From NCBI RefSeq assembly GCF_030582395.1, contig NZ_CP104383.1:124001-188000 (forward strand): DNA of 64,000 bases. The letters run 5' to 3'. The stretch comes from Ralstonia pickettii. Its GTDB lineage: Bacteria; Pseudomonadota; Gammaproteobacteria; Burkholderiales; Burkholderiaceae. The first letter of the stretch is position 1; each line of letters opens with the position of its first letter. Both the position numbers and the translations under genes were made by a program. This document shows positions 1-10,302 of the stretch, in pieces. Below the pieces are notes generated by a model. It had not been told where the DNA came from, did not search any database, and saw nothing but the letters and a program-made list of their open reading frames with translations.

Positions 1-1022
1 TCTGGCTGGTCGCCTATCCCACGCAAAGCCACGAGATGTTGTTCGACGCGCACGCCAAGGCGTTTGCCGCGTTTGGCGGTGTGCCACGCCGAGGCATCTA
101 CGACAACATGAAGACGGCGGTGGACAAGGTTGGCCGTGGCAAGGAGCGCACGGTCAACGCCCGCTTCGAGGCGATGTGCGGCCACTACCTGTTCGAGCCG
201 GAGTTCTGCAACCGGGCCTCGGGCTGGGAGAAAGGCATCGTCGAGAAGAACGTGCAGGACCGGCGCAGGCAGATCTGGCACGAAGCGGCCCAACGGCGCT
301 GGGCTTCCCTGGCGGCGTTGAACGACTGGGTGGCCGACCAGTGTCGGCAGGCATGGCGGGCACCACATCCGCAGTGGCCCGAGTTGATGGTCGAGGATGT
401 GCTGCAGGACGAACGCCCCCGGCTGATGCCGAACCCGCGCCCGTTCGACGGCTACGTCGAGCAGTTCCTGCGGGTGTCCTCGACGGGACTGATCCACTTC
501 CAGCGCAACCGCTACAGCGTGCCGACCGAGTTCGTGAACCAGCTCGTGAGCGTGCGGTGCTATCCGGCGCTGCTGAGCGTCGTTGCCGACGGTCGCGAGA
601 TAGCTCGTCACGAACGCAGCTTCGAGCGGTACCTGACGTTCTACGACTGGCAGCACTACATCACGCTGGTCGAGCGCAAGCCAGGCGCGCTTCGCAACGG
701 TGCGCCGTTTGCCACGATGCCGCAGCCTCTCCAGGAGCTTCAGGGGCATCTACTCAAGCACGCCGGTGGCGACCGTGTGATGACGCAGGTGCTGTCCGCC
801 GTTCGCGAACACGGCCTGGATGCCGTGCTGGTGGCGGTGCAAGCCGCGCTCGACTCAGGGCGGCCCAGCAGTGATCACGTGCTCAACGTGCTGAGCCGGC
901 TGAAAGCGCCGGCGCAGCACCGGATCGTGGCCGCCACCACGCTCAGCCTGACCGAAGAACCTGTCGCGGATGTGAACCGCTATGAACGTCTGCGCGCACC
1001 GGAGAACCAGCATGTCCAATGA
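1..1022 (+). CDS. istA: IstA, IS21-family transposase (5' end outside window)
   Basis: The frame is open from the first bases (codons from position 3), so this is the C-terminal part of a protein starting upstream. It is the DDE/rve-type integrase that cuts and joins the element ends with help from IstB. The visible part includes the segment [13 protein letters not shown] and the glutamate-bearing block around [18 protein letters not shown], both typical of the IstA catalytic core, followed by the C-terminal domain. Its stop overlaps the start of istB, the usual coupled arrangement. No frameshift is seen in the visible part. Confidence 0.88.
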   Translation, partial: WLVAYPTQSHEMLFDAHAKAFAAFGGVPRRGIYDNMKTAVDKVGRGKERTVNARFEAMCGHYLFEPEFCNRASGWEKGIVEKNVQDRRRQIWHEAAQRRWASLAALNDWVADQCRQAWRAPHPQWPELMVEDVLQDERPRLMPNPRPFDGYVEQFLRVSSTGLIHFQRNRYSVPTEFVNQLVSVRCYPALLSVVADGREIARHERSFERYLTFYDWQHYITLVERKPGALRNGAPFATMPQPLQELQGHLLKHAGGDRVMTQVLSAVREHGLDAVLVAVQAALDSGRPSSDHVLNVLSRLKAPAQHRIVAATTLSLTEEPVADVNRYERLRAPENQHVQ

Positions 1023-1809
1023 GATCGTTGCCCGCCTCAAGGCACTCAAGCTGCACGGCATGGCCAGCGGCTGGACTGAACTGTACGCGCAGTCCCGACA
1101 TACCGAGTTCGATCCCGAGCGCTTCATGGAGCAATTGCTGATGGCCGAAGGTGCTGAACGCGAGGTTCGCTCGATTGCCTACCAGATGGCCGTCGCCCGG
1201 TTCCCGGCGCACCGCGACCTGAAGGGCTTCGACTTCGCGCAGGCCCGTGTCGACGAAGGGCTGATCCGGGATCTGTACCAGATGAAGTTCCTCGACAGCG
1301 CACACAACGTCGTGCTCATCGGCGGGCCGGGCACCGGCAAGACGCATCTGGCAACCGCCATCGGCATCGAGGCCATCCAGCGTCACGGCAGGCGCGTGCG
1401 CTACTTCTCGACGGTCGAACTGGCCAACACACTGGAGTTGGAAAAAGCTGCCGGCAAGCACGGACAGCTCGCGCACCGGCTTATGCATGTCGATCTGGTG
1501 ATCCTCGACGAACTGGGCTACCTTCCGTTCAGCCAGACCGCCGGCGCGCTACTGTTCCACCTGCTCTCGAAGCTGTACGAACGCACCAGCGTGGTGATCA
1601 CGACCAACCTGAGCTTCGGGGAGTGGGCCAGCGTGTTCGGCGATGCCAAGATGACCACGGCGCTGCTCGACCGCCTCACGCATCACTGCCACATCGTTGA
1701 AACCGGCAACGAGTCGTGGCGCTTCAAGACCAGCTCGGCGAAGGCTAGGCCAGCCCGTCGAAAGGGCTCAAGGGAGGCAGAAAACGAAGAGTTATCCACA
1801 CCGCAGTAA
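1012..1809 (+). CDS. istB: IstB, IS21-family helper ATPase
   Basis: A 265-residue AAA+-like ATPase that assembles with IstA and stimulates transposition. Walker A is GGPGTGKTH and Walker B is [14 protein letters not shown], as in the DnaC-related IstB family. The ATG at 1012 is chosen over the in-frame ATG at 982 because GGAGAA lies just upstream and the protein then begins [18 protein letters not shown], the normal IstB start. It overlaps the last 11 bases of istA. The length is normal for the family and the gene looks intact. Confidence 0.92.
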   Translation: MSNEIVARLKALKLHGMASGWTELYAQSRHTEFDPERFMEQLLMAEGAEREVRSIAYQMAVARFPAHRDLKGFDFAQARVDEGLIRDLYQMKFLDSAHNVVLIGGPGTGKTHLATAIGIEAIQRHGRRVRYFSTVELANTLELEKAAGKHGQLAHRLMHVDLVILDELGYLPFSQTAGALLFHLLSKLYERTSVVITTNLSFGEWASVFGDAKMTTALLDRLTHHCHIVETGNESWRFKTSSAKARPARRKGSREAENEELSTPQ

Positions 1810-1829
1810 CGCTTTACGCCGTCTCGGGG

Positions 1830-1867
1830 TGGGTCAAATTTAGATGAAAACCGTGGGTCAAATTTAG
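1830..1867. repeat. IS21 right-end direct repeats
   Basis: Two identical copies of tgggtcaaatttag lie at 1830-1843 and 1854-1867, 24 bp apart. Multiple terminal transposase-binding repeats are a feature of IS21 ends. Confidence 0.7.
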
Positions 1868-2710
1868 CTGCGCGCCAACAAATTGGAAAGCGGCATTTCG
1901 TTCGACACCGGCGCACAGAACAACAGCACCCGTCTTTTTGATCGTAGTGCCTTCGTAGGATTGGGTAGCAAATATGGTCAACTGACGTTGGGTCGTCAAA
2001 CGACACCAATGTATGACACCACGCTGCAACTCGACCCGATGGGCTTCGCGCCGCGCTACTCGCTCTTCAAGATGGATGACGTCTTGGCGGGTCGCGCTGA
2101 CAATGCTATCAAGTACCGTGGCATCTTCAGTGGCCTGACGGTCACCGGCCTCTACAGCTTTAGCCGCACCGGCGGCGGCGAAGTGCCGGGGAACTACAAG
2201 GTCGATCGAAACATGGGCGTATCGCTCATGTATGAAACCGGCGCCCTCGCTGTCGGCGCGGTGTACGACGAGATCCAGGGCAGCACCGTCGCCACGGCCG
2301 ACCGCAAGGACCGCCGCGCTCTAATTGGCGCGAGCTACGCTTTCGGACCGGCTAAGGCATTTATTGGTTATCGCTGGTACAACGGCAATGTCGGTGCGCT
2401 GCCGACGAACGGTTCTAACATTTACTGGGCCGGCCTGCGCTATGGCCTGACGCCCGCACTGACGCTGACCGGCGCCGCCTACTACACGGACAGCCGCAAT
2501 TCTGGCGCAGACCCGTTCCTGTTCGTTGCCTCGGCAGATTACGCTTTCTCGAAGCGTACCGATGTGTATATGAACGTCGGTTATGCACTGAACCGCGGCA
2601 ACTCGCAGCTGGGCATGAACGGCTACAACTCGACGACCGGCAGCCCGACCAACGTTGTCCCTGGCAAGGATCAGACCGGCGTCGTCGTAGGCGTACGCCA
2701 CAAGTTCTGA
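1868..2710 (+). pseudogene. outer-membrane porin, 5' part lost to the IS21 insertion
   Basis: The reading frame from 1868 to 2710 encodes the C-terminal three quarters of a betaproteobacterial general porin (Porin_4/OmpC-like, usually about 350-400 residues). It carries the block LESGISFDTG, alternating beta-strand patterns and a terminal phenylalanine (GVRHKF) needed for outer-membrane insertion. The signal peptide and the first strands are missing because the IS21 right end abuts the frame. An in-frame TTG at 1883 is available but would give no export signal, so I call it a non-functional remnant. A strong terminator follows. Confidence 0.85.
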
Positions 2711-2757
2711 GCGAGCTCAAAAGAATCGACACTTTCTTGTTAATTCAAGAGAGTTTG

Positions 2758-2784
2758 TGCCTCCCAACCGGGAGGCATTTTTTT
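2758..2784 (+). terminator. rho-independent terminator after the porin
   Basis: An 8-bp stem tgcctccc/gggaggca with loop aacc is followed directly by a run of seven T. Confidence 0.9.
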
Positions 2785-2892
2785 ATGACAGGATCGTAAT
2801 ACGCGGGTAATTCAGTGGAGCAGGTCCGGTAGCTAGACTGTGAACACGGTGAGCGATTAGAGACTCACAAACATTGACTCCGGAGAGATTCC

Positions 2893-3171
2893 ATGAAGAC
2901 GATTCACACTGCCCTGATTGCTGCTGCCCTCACGATTGCTGCCGCCGGCTCCGCCATCGCTGCTACCCCTGATGGCCAGATCCACCGTCCCCGCGACCCC
3001 TACACCGACGGCGGACGCGCCGCAGTCAACGACATTTACGCCGGCGGTGCACGCATCGACAAGCGCGACGTGTTCACCGACGGCGCACGCCTCGGCCAGC
3101 GTGACGTATTTACCGACGGCTCGCGTATTGGGCCGCGTGATGTGTTCACCGATGGCGCACGCGGAATTTGA
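2893..3171 (+). CDS. small secreted protein with DVFTDG repeats
   Basis: A 92-residue protein preceded by a good ribosome site (CGGAGAG, 7 nt before the ATG). Residues 1-24 form a signal peptide ending near AIAA, so the mature protein is periplasmic or secreted. The mature part is almost entirely a degenerate 13-residue repeat with core (R/K)DVFTDG(A/S)R(I/L)G: three clear copies at the C-terminus and weaker ones before (RDPYTDGGR, NDIYAGGAR). Function unknown. Small stress-induced secreted proteins occur in Cupriavidus metal clusters, and the position beside czc would suit such a role, but I cannot assign it to a named family. A terminator lies about 110 bp downstream. Confidence 0.75.
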   Translation: MKTIHTALIAAALTIAAAGSAIAATPDGQIHRPRDPYTDGGRAAVNDIYAGGARIDKRDVFTDGARLGQRDVFTDGSRIGPRDVFTDGARGI

Positions 3172-3279
3172 CGCAAGCCGTCCCTGAAACTCAGACCGAC
3201 CTCTGTGGGGGAGCCAGGCACCCGTCAGTTGCTTGGCTCTTGGTGCTCTTTCGCTTTATCCCGATGGCGAAAGCTTCCG

Positions 3280-3312
3280 AAGCTTGCCCTCCCCGGAGGG
3301 CAAGCTTTTTTT
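3280..3312 (+). terminator. rho-independent terminator after the repeat protein
   Basis: A 12-bp perfect stem (aagcttgccctc / gagggcaagctt) with a 4-base loop is followed by a T run. Confidence 0.88.
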
Positions 3313-3417
3313 CCCTCCATCGGCGTCAATCCGGTGCCGTTCATGATGCGGTGGCGCGTGCTACAACTTCCCATCGCCTCGTGTATTGCTAAGCGGCAGA
3401 ACCGACGCCAATGACGA

Positions 3418-3448
3418 TGAAAAAGGCCCCGCATTGTGCGGGGCCTGT
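3418..3448 (-). terminator. rho-independent terminator of the czc cluster
   Basis: Read on the minus strand, stem aggccccgc/gcggggcct with a 5-base loop is followed by TTTTT. It sits just after the czcE stop. Confidence 0.88.
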
Positions 3449-3469
3449 AGTTCACCGGTTCAGCAACGT

Positions 3470-3865
3470 TCAGCCACCTGTGAAGAGGTCGCTTCTATCA
3501 ATATAGACGCGCACGCCAGCGCTACCCGGCAGATCCGGCATCAACAAGCCAAGGTCCACACTCGTATCCCTGACCATCTGGGCGAAGGTCCATGCGACGA
3601 TCTTCTCGCCGGCCCGAAACGCCACCGTCTCGCCAGAGTCCACGTTGACATACCGCATCCCTGGCTTCACGTCGATAATGCGACTGGCCTGAGATTGGCC
3701 GGCTGGATCGCCATACAAGGTCGCGTGACGCTTCGCCATCGCCTGCGCCGTCGCCGTCGACGCAGGCACGCCCGGTTTCAACCCGGTCATTTCCAAAGCA
3801 TACGAAGCCGACATCCCACCCAACAGCAACGCCGCAAACAGCAAGGCGTGTTTCTTCGTTTTCAT
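3470..3865 (-). CDS. czcE: CzcE, periplasmic metal-binding protein
   Basis: A 131-residue exported protein with a signal peptide of about 24 residues (ends ASYA) and the CzcE-family core: TLYGDPAGQSQASRIIDV, then RYVNVDSGETVAFRAG and VAWTFAQM. In C. metallidurans CzcE is a periplasmic copper-binding protein at the end of the czc cluster, thought to tune the CzcRS response; the position downstream of czcS here is the same. The second ATG (3865) is preferred because AAAGGAG lies 7 nt upstream of it. A separate promoter region of about 115 bp separates it from czcS. Confidence 0.85.
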   Translation of the reverse strand: MKTKKHALLFAALLLGGMSASYALEMTGLKPGVPASTATAQAMAKRHATLYGDPAGQSQASRIIDVKPGMRYVNVDSGETVAFRAGEKIVAWTFAQMVRDTSVDLGLLMPDLPGSAGVRVYIDRSDLFTGG

Positions 3866-3979
3866 AGTCATCTCCTTTCTAGAGACTTCGTTGATCTATG
3901 AAAACGAGTGTATAAATTGTACGCATGCTGCAGCCTTGCCCGGCGATTACAAATAGGCAATCGGGCTCATTGCACCACT

Positions 3980-5410
3980 CTACCCAACGACTGGTCGGTC
4001 CTGACTCGGCCTACCCACCGAAACCCGCGCTGAGGCTTCAGCACCGTTGAGCGGGAAGCGCAATGTAAAGCGTGTCTTCCCATCCAAGCCGCTCACGGCT
4101 GACGCGTCGCCGCCATGGAGCTCCATGATCGACAGGACGATGGCCAGGCCCAGCCCCGTGGACTGTGACGAGTTGGATCTCGCCCTATCCCCACGGAAGA
4201 ACCGATCAAAGATGAGGGAAAGTTCCCGCTCCGGGATTGGGTCTCCAACGTTCGTGATGTCGATGCAACAATGTGCCGCTTCGCGGCGCACCACCAGATC
4301 TATCATCGAATTCGGCCACGCATGACGGACCGCATTTGACAGAACATTGTTGATCGCACGCTGGAACAGAATGGCATCAGCGACCAGGGTGGCATCCCCG
4401 CTTACCCTGATTACGACGCTTCGCTCCTCTGCAAGCACCGAAAAGTAGGCGGACAACTTGCGAAGTTCTGCATTCAACTGGAGTTCCGTCAACTCGAGCG
4501 CCACATTGGCACTGTCAGCTCGCGCGAGGAACAACATCGCATCGATCATCCTCGCAAGTCGCTGGTATTCGACCAGGCTTTCCTCCACCAAGGCGACATA
4601 CTCGGGCCCGGTGCGGTCTCGTGACAAGGCGACCTCGGCATGTCCAATGAGGTTGTTAAGCGGCGTGCGCAAATCATGGGCAAGATCGGCGGAGAACCGC
4701 GACAGCTTCTGATAACCATCCTCGAGGCGTTGCAGCATCGCATTGAACGCAGAGGCGATATCACGCACTTCGGTGGGCTTGGGTGGCATGTCCACCCGGT
4801 AGCTCAGCCGTTCCACACTGATCCGGTTGATCTGCTTGATAAGTACGTGCGCCGGCTCCAGCTCACGGCGCGTAATGGCCGCCCCCACCAGGGCCGTCAA
4901 TATCACACCGACGGTGGTACCAAGCACGAGCGTCGTCCGGAATCGCGCAGTCACCTGCTTCCTGTCCTCGCCAGACTTCGCCACGAACACCGTCGCCCGC
5001 GTACCGTCTCGCCCCAACACCGCATCGGCGGACTGGAACATGAGCGATGACTTTCCCGTGACCGCCGCTTGGTCAGTGCCTTCCAGCAATGCATCGTTGC
5101 CCGTGCGAAACAAAAGCCGGCCATCCAGCGCCGTGACGCGAACGATGAGGTCCGAGTAACCTCGCACCAGATCATCGAAGCGATGCTGCGCCGCCGGGAC
5201 GCCCTGCACCCCGTCCACCTCGCGCAAGAAATGCTCGACCTGTTCGAGTTTTCCCTTTACAACCTCATCGTCTCTGGCCTCGAGTTGCGCGGCGAGCGAG
5301 TAGTAAGCAAAGGCGCCCATGCTGGCCAGCGCGATAGACAGTACCAATGCAAAGAAGAGCCCAAGCCGCCTCGTCAGTGACAGCGGGGTTATCGAAGTCC
5401 CGGGCCTCAT
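3980..5410 (-). CDS. czcS: CzcS, sensor histidine kinase
   Basis: A 476-residue membrane histidine kinase that senses periplasmic Zn/Co/Cd and phosphorylates CzcR. Visible parts in order: transmembrane helix (LGLFFALVLSIALASMGAF), periplasmic sensor domain, second helix (TLVLGTTVGVILTALVGA), HAMP segment, H-box SADLAHDLRTPLNNL, then the HATPase with the N box and the G box STGLGLAIV. The ATG at 5410 avoids overlap with czcR; an in-frame ATG at 5443 would add 11 residues. It belongs to the heavy-metal sensor kinase group (CusS/CopS-like). Confidence 0.92.
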   Translation of the reverse strand: MRPGTSITPLSLTRRLGLFFALVLSIALASMGAFAYYSLAAQLEARDDEVVKGKLEQVEHFLREVDGVQGVPAAQHRFDDLVRGYSDLIVRVTALDGRLLFRTGNDALLEGTDQAAVTGKSSLMFQSADAVLGRDGTRATVFVAKSGEDRKQVTARFRTTLVLGTTVGVILTALVGAAITRRELEPAHVLIKQINRISVERLSYRVDMPPKPTEVRDIASAFNAMLQRLEDGYQKLSRFSADLAHDLRTPLNNLIGHAEVALSRDRTGPEYVALVEESLVEYQRLARMIDAMLFLARADSANVALELTELQLNAELRKLSAYFSVLAEERSVVIRVSGDATLVADAILFQRAINNVLSNAVRHAWPNSMIDLVVRREAAHCCIDITNVGDPIPERELSLIFDRFFRGDRARSNSSQSTGLGLAIVLSIMELHGGDASAVSGLDGKTRFTLRFPLNGAEASARVSVGRPSQDRPVVG

Positions 5411-5414
5411 TCCG

Positions 5415-6092
5415 TCACCGGCCGCGCTCTGGGTCGAGGACATAGCCCATTCCCCGTACGGTATGGATCAGCTTTTGATCGAAGGGATCATCCACCTTGG
5501 ATCTCAGGCGCCGGATCGCGACGTCAACGACATTGGTATCCGTGTCGAAGTTGACGTCCCAGACCTGGGACGCGATCGTGGTTCGCGACAGCACCTCCCC
5601 TCTCCGGCGCATGAGCAGGTGCAACATCGAGAACTCCTGATTCGTCAATTCAATGCGGGTAGTTCCCCGGAATACCCGCCTTCCAAGCACGTCGATGTCC
5701 AGATCGGCAATGCGCAATCGCTCGGACTCCTTCGAGGTGCTTTGGCGCAAGCAACGCCGGATACGGGCAAGGAGCTCGGCAAAGGCGAAGGGCTTGACCA
5801 GGTAATCGTCTGCCCCCAACTCGAAGCCTCTGACACGATCCGCCACATCATCCAGCGCCGTCAGAAACAGTACGGGTGTCTCGGACTTGGATCGAATGGA
5901 CTTGATGACCGTCCACCCGTCCATACCTGGCAGCATGACGTCCAGGATGATGACGTCGTAGTCGGTCTCTTCCGCCATGTGGAGCCCATCGCCACCATTG
6001 TTCGCGATGTCGACCACGAAACCCGACTCCGACAATCCCTTCTGCAAATACTCCGCAGTACGCGGTTCGTCTTCTACAACAAGTACCCGCAC
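5415..6092 (-). CDS. czcR: CzcR, OmpR-family response regulator
   Basis: A 225-residue regulator with a receiver domain (phospho-acceptor Asp in [14 protein letters not shown], conserved Lys in DDYLVKPF) and an OmpR winged-helix output domain ([17 protein letters not shown]). The start is GTG at 6092, with AGGAAAC upstream inside the end of czcD; the start then reads [12 protein letters not shown] as in CzcR/CopR homologues. Partner of CzcS. The czcD-czcR-czcS spacing of a few bases suggests one transcript. Confidence 0.92.
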   Translation of the reverse strand: MRVLVVEDEPRTAEYLQKGLSESGFVVDIANNGGDGLHMAEETDYDVIILDVMLPGMDGWTVIKSIRSKSETPVLFLTALDDVADRVRGFELGADDYLVKPFAFAELLARIRRCLRQSTSKESERLRIADLDIDVLGRRVFRGTTRIELTNQEFSMLHLLMRRRGEVLSRTTIASQVWDVNFDTDTNVVDVAIRRLRSKVDDPFDQKLIHTVRGMGYVLDPERGR

Positions 6093-6093
6093 C

Positions 6094-7044
6094 TTAGTTT
6101 CCTCCTGCAGCAAGCGACTTCGATCCGACCAGTGCTGGCGATGCATTGAAATGCTGAGCTGCATCCGCTTGTTCGCATGGTGCCAGTTCGAACTGAATGG
6201 TCACGTGCGTGATATCGAATTTGTCAGCCAGCATCTGCTTCAATTCCGGTAGCACTTCCATTTCCGGGTTGACGGCCGTGTCATTCACGACATGAACCGT
6301 CAAGCTCGCCTTGCCGCTGGTAAGTGCCCAGATGTGGAGGTCATGGAAGCTTTTTACCCCGGGCGTCGCCAGAATTTGCTTCTCAACCTCTGCCAGATCC
6401 ACGTCATCGGGTACGCCTTCGAGCAGCACATTCAGGCTCGACTTCAGCAGGATCCACGTGCGAGGCAGTACCCAGAGGCCGATCAGCACCGCAATGGCGG
6501 AGTCGACCCACGCCCAGCCCGTGAAGCGGATGATGATCGCACCGGCGATGACGCCAACCGACCCGAGCAGATCGCTCCAGACTTCCAGATAAGCACCCTT
6601 CACGTTCAGGCTGCTGCTTTGCCCGGAGGACAGCATGCGCATGCTGATGAGATTGATGATCAGGCCCAGCACAGCCACGACGAACATGCCGGTTGACTCA
6701 ATCTGAGGTGGCGATTTCAGCCGCAGGTAGGCTTCGTACAGGATGTAGATAGCCACACCGAACAGCAGCAATGCGTTAAAGGCCGCGGCAAGAATCTCAA
6801 AACGGTAGTAGCCAAATGTCCGCTTCTTGTCCGCGGGTCGCTTGGCGATCGCAATAGCAGCCAGTGCGATGGCCAGTGCGACGGTGTCCGTGAGCATGTG
6901 CGCGGCGTCGGAGATCAACGCCAGGCTCTTCGTCATGACACCACCGACCACTTCGGCAATCAGGAACGTACCGGTCAGCGCAAGGGCGATCTTGAGCGAT
7001 CGCTCGTTGCCACCGGGATGGTCGTGTGAGTGACCTGCGCCCAT
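6094..7044 (-). CDS. czcD: CzcD, cation diffusion facilitator
   Basis: A 316-residue CDF-family inner-membrane antiporter that exports Zn, Co and Cd from cytoplasm to periplasm. The N-terminus is His-rich (HSHDHPGGN), followed by six predicted membrane helices with metal-site motifs SDAAHMLTD (helix II) and VWSDLLGS (helix V), and a cytoplasmic C-terminal domain ([12 protein letters not shown]). The length matches the C. metallidurans protein. It lies between czcA and czcR as in the classical cluster. Confidence 0.94.
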   Translation of the reverse strand: MGAGHSHDHPGGNERSLKIALALTGTFLIAEVVGGVMTKSLALISDAAHMLTDTVALAIALAAIAIAKRPADKKRTFGYYRFEILAAAFNALLLFGVAIYILYEAYLRLKSPPQIESTGMFVVAVLGLIINLISMRMLSSGQSSSLNVKGAYLEVWSDLLGSVGVIAGAIIIRFTGWAWVDSAIAVLIGLWVLPRTWILLKSSLNVLLEGVPDDVDLAEVEKQILATPGVKSFHDLHIWALTSGKASLTVHVVNDTAVNPEMEVLPELKQMLADKFDITHVTIQFELAPCEQADAAQHFNASPALVGSKSLAAGGN

Positions 7045-7094
7045 AGAAACTCCTATAAAAATTGGGCGGTACGATGACCGCCCAAGGATTTACG

Positions 7095-10000
7095 TCATGC
7101 AGGCTGGCGGCCTTGATCCGGTTGATGCGTCTGAGTGACTGGCTCGCGAGTATCTTCCGCGTCCTCATCCTTGCGGTGAGCAAGTCGATAGAGCACCGGC
7201 AACACCAGTAGGGTCAGCGCCGTGGACGACAAGATGCCACCGATTACCACCGTTGCGAGGGGACGTTGCACCTCAGCGCCCGTACCGGTGGCGATGGCCA
7301 TCGGCACGAAACCCAGGGATGCCACCAGGGCCGTCATCAGCACCGGACGCAGTCGCGTCAGGGCGCCAACTCGGACCGCGCTGTCGAGGGAATGCCCTTC
7401 TTCGCGCAGCGATCGGATAAACGACAGCATCACCAGACCATTGAGCACCGCCACCCCGCACAGCGCGATGAAGCCCACCGCTGCAGTAATGGACATCGGA
7501 ATGCCGCGTATCCACAGGGCAAGAATCCCGCCAGTCAGCGCAAAGGGAATGCCCGTGAAGACTAGCAAGCCATCCTTGATGTTGTTGAACATCGCAAACA
7601 ACAGTACGAAGACCAGCAACAGCGCCACCGGCACTACCACCTGCAGGCGGGTGGTGGCGGACTGCAGTTGCTCAAAGGTGCCACCCCATGTCATCCAGTA
7701 GCCAGCCGGGATCTTGACCTGGCTTTGGATAGCCGCTTCCGCCTCGGGCACGAATGAACCAATATCACGTCCACGAACGTTGGCACTGATCACGATGCGG
7801 CGCTTGCCGTTCTCGCGCGAGATCTGGTTCGGGCCGGGCGCCATTTCCAGCGTCGCCACCTCGCTCAATGGGATAAACGTCGTTCTCGCGTCCACTCCTT
7901 TTGGCAACGGAATCGGCAATCGGCGCAGAGCCTCGACCTCGCCGCGCACAGCTTCGGGCAGGCGGACCACGATATCGAAACGACGATCGCCCTGGAAGAA
8001 GGTTCCGGAATCACGGCCTCCGACGCCCGTTGCCACCGCGTCTTGCACGTCGCTCATGTTAAGCCCGTATCGCGCCGCCTTCTCCCGATCGATCTTGACC
8101 GTCAGCATCGGCAAGCCGGTGGTCTGTTCTACCTTCACCTCCTGCGCGCCGGGGATGCCCTGCAGCACGGCCGATACCTTCTTCGCCGTCTCGCTGAGCA
8201 CGTTGTTGTCATCGCCGAAGATCTTGACTGCGACGTCCGAGCGGACCCCGGAGATCAGCTCGTTGAACCGCAGCTGGATCGGTTGGGAGAACTCGTAGTT
8301 GTTCCCGGGGATCTTGCCGGCTTCCTCCTGGATGGCGGACAGCAGTTCGGCATGTGTTTTCTTCGGCTCTGGCCAATCCTTCTCAGGCTTGAGCATGATG
8401 TAGCCATCCGAAATATTCGGCGGCATCGGATCGGATGCAATCTCCGCCGTACCTGTCCGCGCAAACACGCGCTCGATTTCGGGGAATTTTGCCTTGAGGG
8501 TCGTCTCGATCGTCTTCTGCATCTCCACGGACTGCGACAGGCTCGTGCCAGGAATGCGCAGCGCCTGGATGGCAATGTCGCCTTCGTTCAGATTGGGGAT
8601 GAACTCGCTGCCCAGGCGGGCCGCAATGGCCACGCACAGAACAATTGACACCGCGGCAAACGTCAATACAACGGCCGTGTTCGCGAGCGACTTTTCCAGC
8701 AGCGGCTCGTAGCGACGCTTCGCCCAGAGCATGAGACGATTTTCTTTCTCGGCCACCCGTTCGCCGATGAACAAGGCGACCGCAGCCGGAACGAACGTCA
8801 CGGACAGAATCATCGCGCCCAGCAGCGCCAGGACGACCGTGAACGCCATCGGGTGGAACATCTTGCCTTCCACCCCCGTCAGCGCAAAGATCGGCAGGTA
8901 GACGATCATAATGATGAGCTGACCGAAGATCAGTGGGCGACGCGCCTCCTTCGCTGCGGCAAACACCTCATGGAACCGCTCGGAGCGCGTCAATGGCCGG
9001 CCATGGTGTTCCTGCGCATGCGCCAGTCGCCTCACACAGTTTTCGACAATCACCACCGCGCCATCGATGATGATGCCGAAGTCGAGCGCGCCCAAGCTCA
9101 TCAGGTTCGCACTGATCTTGTAGTTCACCATCCCCGTGAAGGTGAACAACATCGCCAGCGGAATGATCGTCGCGGTAATCAGCGCCGCGCGGATGTTACC
9201 CAGGAAAAGGAACAGAATTACGATGACGAGCACCGCGCCTTCAAGAAGGTTCTTCTTGACGGTCGCAATGGCCTTGTCGACCAGACGTGTCCGGTCGTAT
9301 ACCGTTACGATCTTCACACCTTCCGGCATCGTACGGTTAATGGAAGCGACCTTTTCATCGACCGCTTTTGACACAGCCCGGCTGTTTTCGCCGATGAGCA
9401 TGAATACCGTGCCCAGCACAACTTCCTTGCCATTCTCGGTTGCCGCACCGGTACGCAGTTCCTTGCCAATCTCCACATCCCCGATGTCGCGAATGCGGAT
9501 CGGCTGCCCCTGCGCTGTACCGACAATAATGTTGCGGATGTCGTCTTCGGACGCAACCTGACCCGGCGCACGAACCAGATACTGCTCGCCCCTACGCTCG
9601 ATGTAGCCCGCACCCACGTTGTCGTTGTTCTTGTTCAGCGCATTGACGACGTCGGTCAGCGTCAGCCCGTACGACGCTAGCCGTTCAAGACTCGGCGCGA
9701 CCAGGTACTGCTTGTTGAAACCACCGATAGTATTGATCTCGGTGACACCGGGCACGTTACGCAGTTGCGGCCGTACCACCCAATCCTGGATTTCGCGCAA
9801 ATCTGTCGGCGTATAGGCAGTCCCGTCAGCTTTGCGAGCACCCTCTTCGGCTTCAACGGTCCATAGATAGATCTCCCCGAGGCCGGTCGAAATAGGCCCC
9901 ATCGCCGGCACAACGCCTTCAGGCAGATTGTCCTTGGCTTCCTGGATGCGCTGGTTGACGAGTTGGCGCGCGAAATAGACGTCCGTGCCATCCTTGAAGA

Positions 10001-10286
10001 TGACCGTCACCTGCGACAAGCCATAGCGGGACAGGGAACGCGTCTGTTCGAGTCCCGGCAGGCCGGCCATCACGACCTCGATCGGATACGTAACACGCTG
10101 TTCGGTTTCGAGCGGTGAATAGCCTGGTGCCGAGGTATTGACCTGAACCTGAACGTTGGTAATGTCAGGGACCGCGTCGATCGGTAGTCGGTTGTAGCTG
10201 AAAATCCCTAACCCGGCCATTCCAAACACGGCGAGCAGGACCAGCCATCGCTGCTGGATGGCGAAACTAATGATACGTTCAAACAT
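7095..10286 (-). CDS. czcA: CzcA, heavy-metal RND efflux pump
   Basis: A 1063-residue HME-RND inner-membrane proton/cation antiporter, the pump of the CzcCBA tripartite complex. In helix IV, DFGIIIDGAVVIVEN carries the Asp-x5-Asp-x6-Glu proton-relay triad known from CzcA. There are two large periplasmic loops and 12 membrane helices. The start at 10286 (MFERIISFAIQQRW) is the usual HME-RND start; an upstream in-frame ATG at 10334 would run into the czcB end. It is translated after czcB, 16 bp apart. Confidence 0.95.
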   Translation of the reverse strand: MFERIISFAIQQRWLVLLAVFGMAGLGIFSYNRLPIDAVPDITNVQVQVNTSAPGYSPLETEQRVTYPIEVVMAGLPGLEQTRSLSRYGLSQVTVIFKDGTDVYFARQLVNQRIQEAKDNLPEGVVPAMGPISTGLGEIYLWTVEAEEGARKADGTAYTPTDLREIQDWVVRPQLRNVPGVTEINTIGGFNKQYLVAPSLERLASYGLTLTDVVNALNKNNDNVGAGYIERRGEQYLVRAPGQVASEDDIRNIIVGTAQGQPIRIRDIGDVEIGKELRTGAATENGKEVVLGTVFMLIGENSRAVSKAVDEKVASINRTMPEGVKIVTVYDRTRLVDKAIATVKKNLLEGAVLVIVILFLFLGNIRAALITATIIPLAMLFTFTGMVNYKISANLMSLGALDFGIIIDGAVVIVENCVRRLAHAQEHHGRPLTRSERFHEVFAAAKEARRPLIFGQLIIMIVYLPIFALTGVEGKMFHPMAFTVVLALLGAMILSVTFVPAAVALFIGERVAEKENRLMLWAKRRYEPLLEKSLANTAVVLTFAAVSIVLCVAIAARLGSEFIPNLNEGDIAIQALRIPGTSLSQSVEMQKTIETTLKAKFPEIERVFARTGTAEIASDPMPPNISDGYIMLKPEKDWPEPKKTHAELLSAIQEEAGKIPGNNYEFSQPIQLRFNELISGVRSDVAVKIFGDDNNVLSETAKKVSAVLQGIPGAQEVKVEQTTGLPMLTVKIDREKAARYGLNMSDVQDAVATGVGGRDSGTFFQGDRRFDIVVRLPEAVRGEVEALRRLPIPLPKGVDARTTFIPLSEVATLEMAPGPNQISRENGKRRIVISANVRGRDIGSFVPEAEAAIQSQVKIPAGYWMTWGGTFEQLQSATTRLQVVVPVALLLVFVLLFAMFNNIKDGLLVFTGIPFALTGGILALWIRGIPMSITAAVGFIALCGVAVLNGLVMLSFIRSLREEGHSLDSAVRVGALTRLRPVLMTALVASLGFVPMAIATGTGAEVQRPLATVVIGGILSSTALTLLVLPVLYRLAHRKDEDAEDTREPVTQTHQPDQGRQPA

Positions 10287-10302
10287 TGCTGTTTCCCCCG
10301 TA

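Larger units (their letters stand above)
1..1867 (+). mobile_element. IS21-family insertion sequence, 3' part (istA-istB and right end)
   Basis: The window opens inside istA, which is followed by an overlapping istB and then by two copies of the motif tgggtcaaatttag (1830-1843 and 1854-1867). An istA/istB pair with repeated terminal motifs is the IS21-family arrangement. Directly after the second copy, porin coding sequence resumes in frame, so the right end is placed at about 1867. The exact last base and any target duplication cannot be fixed because the left end is outside the window. Confidence 0.85.
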
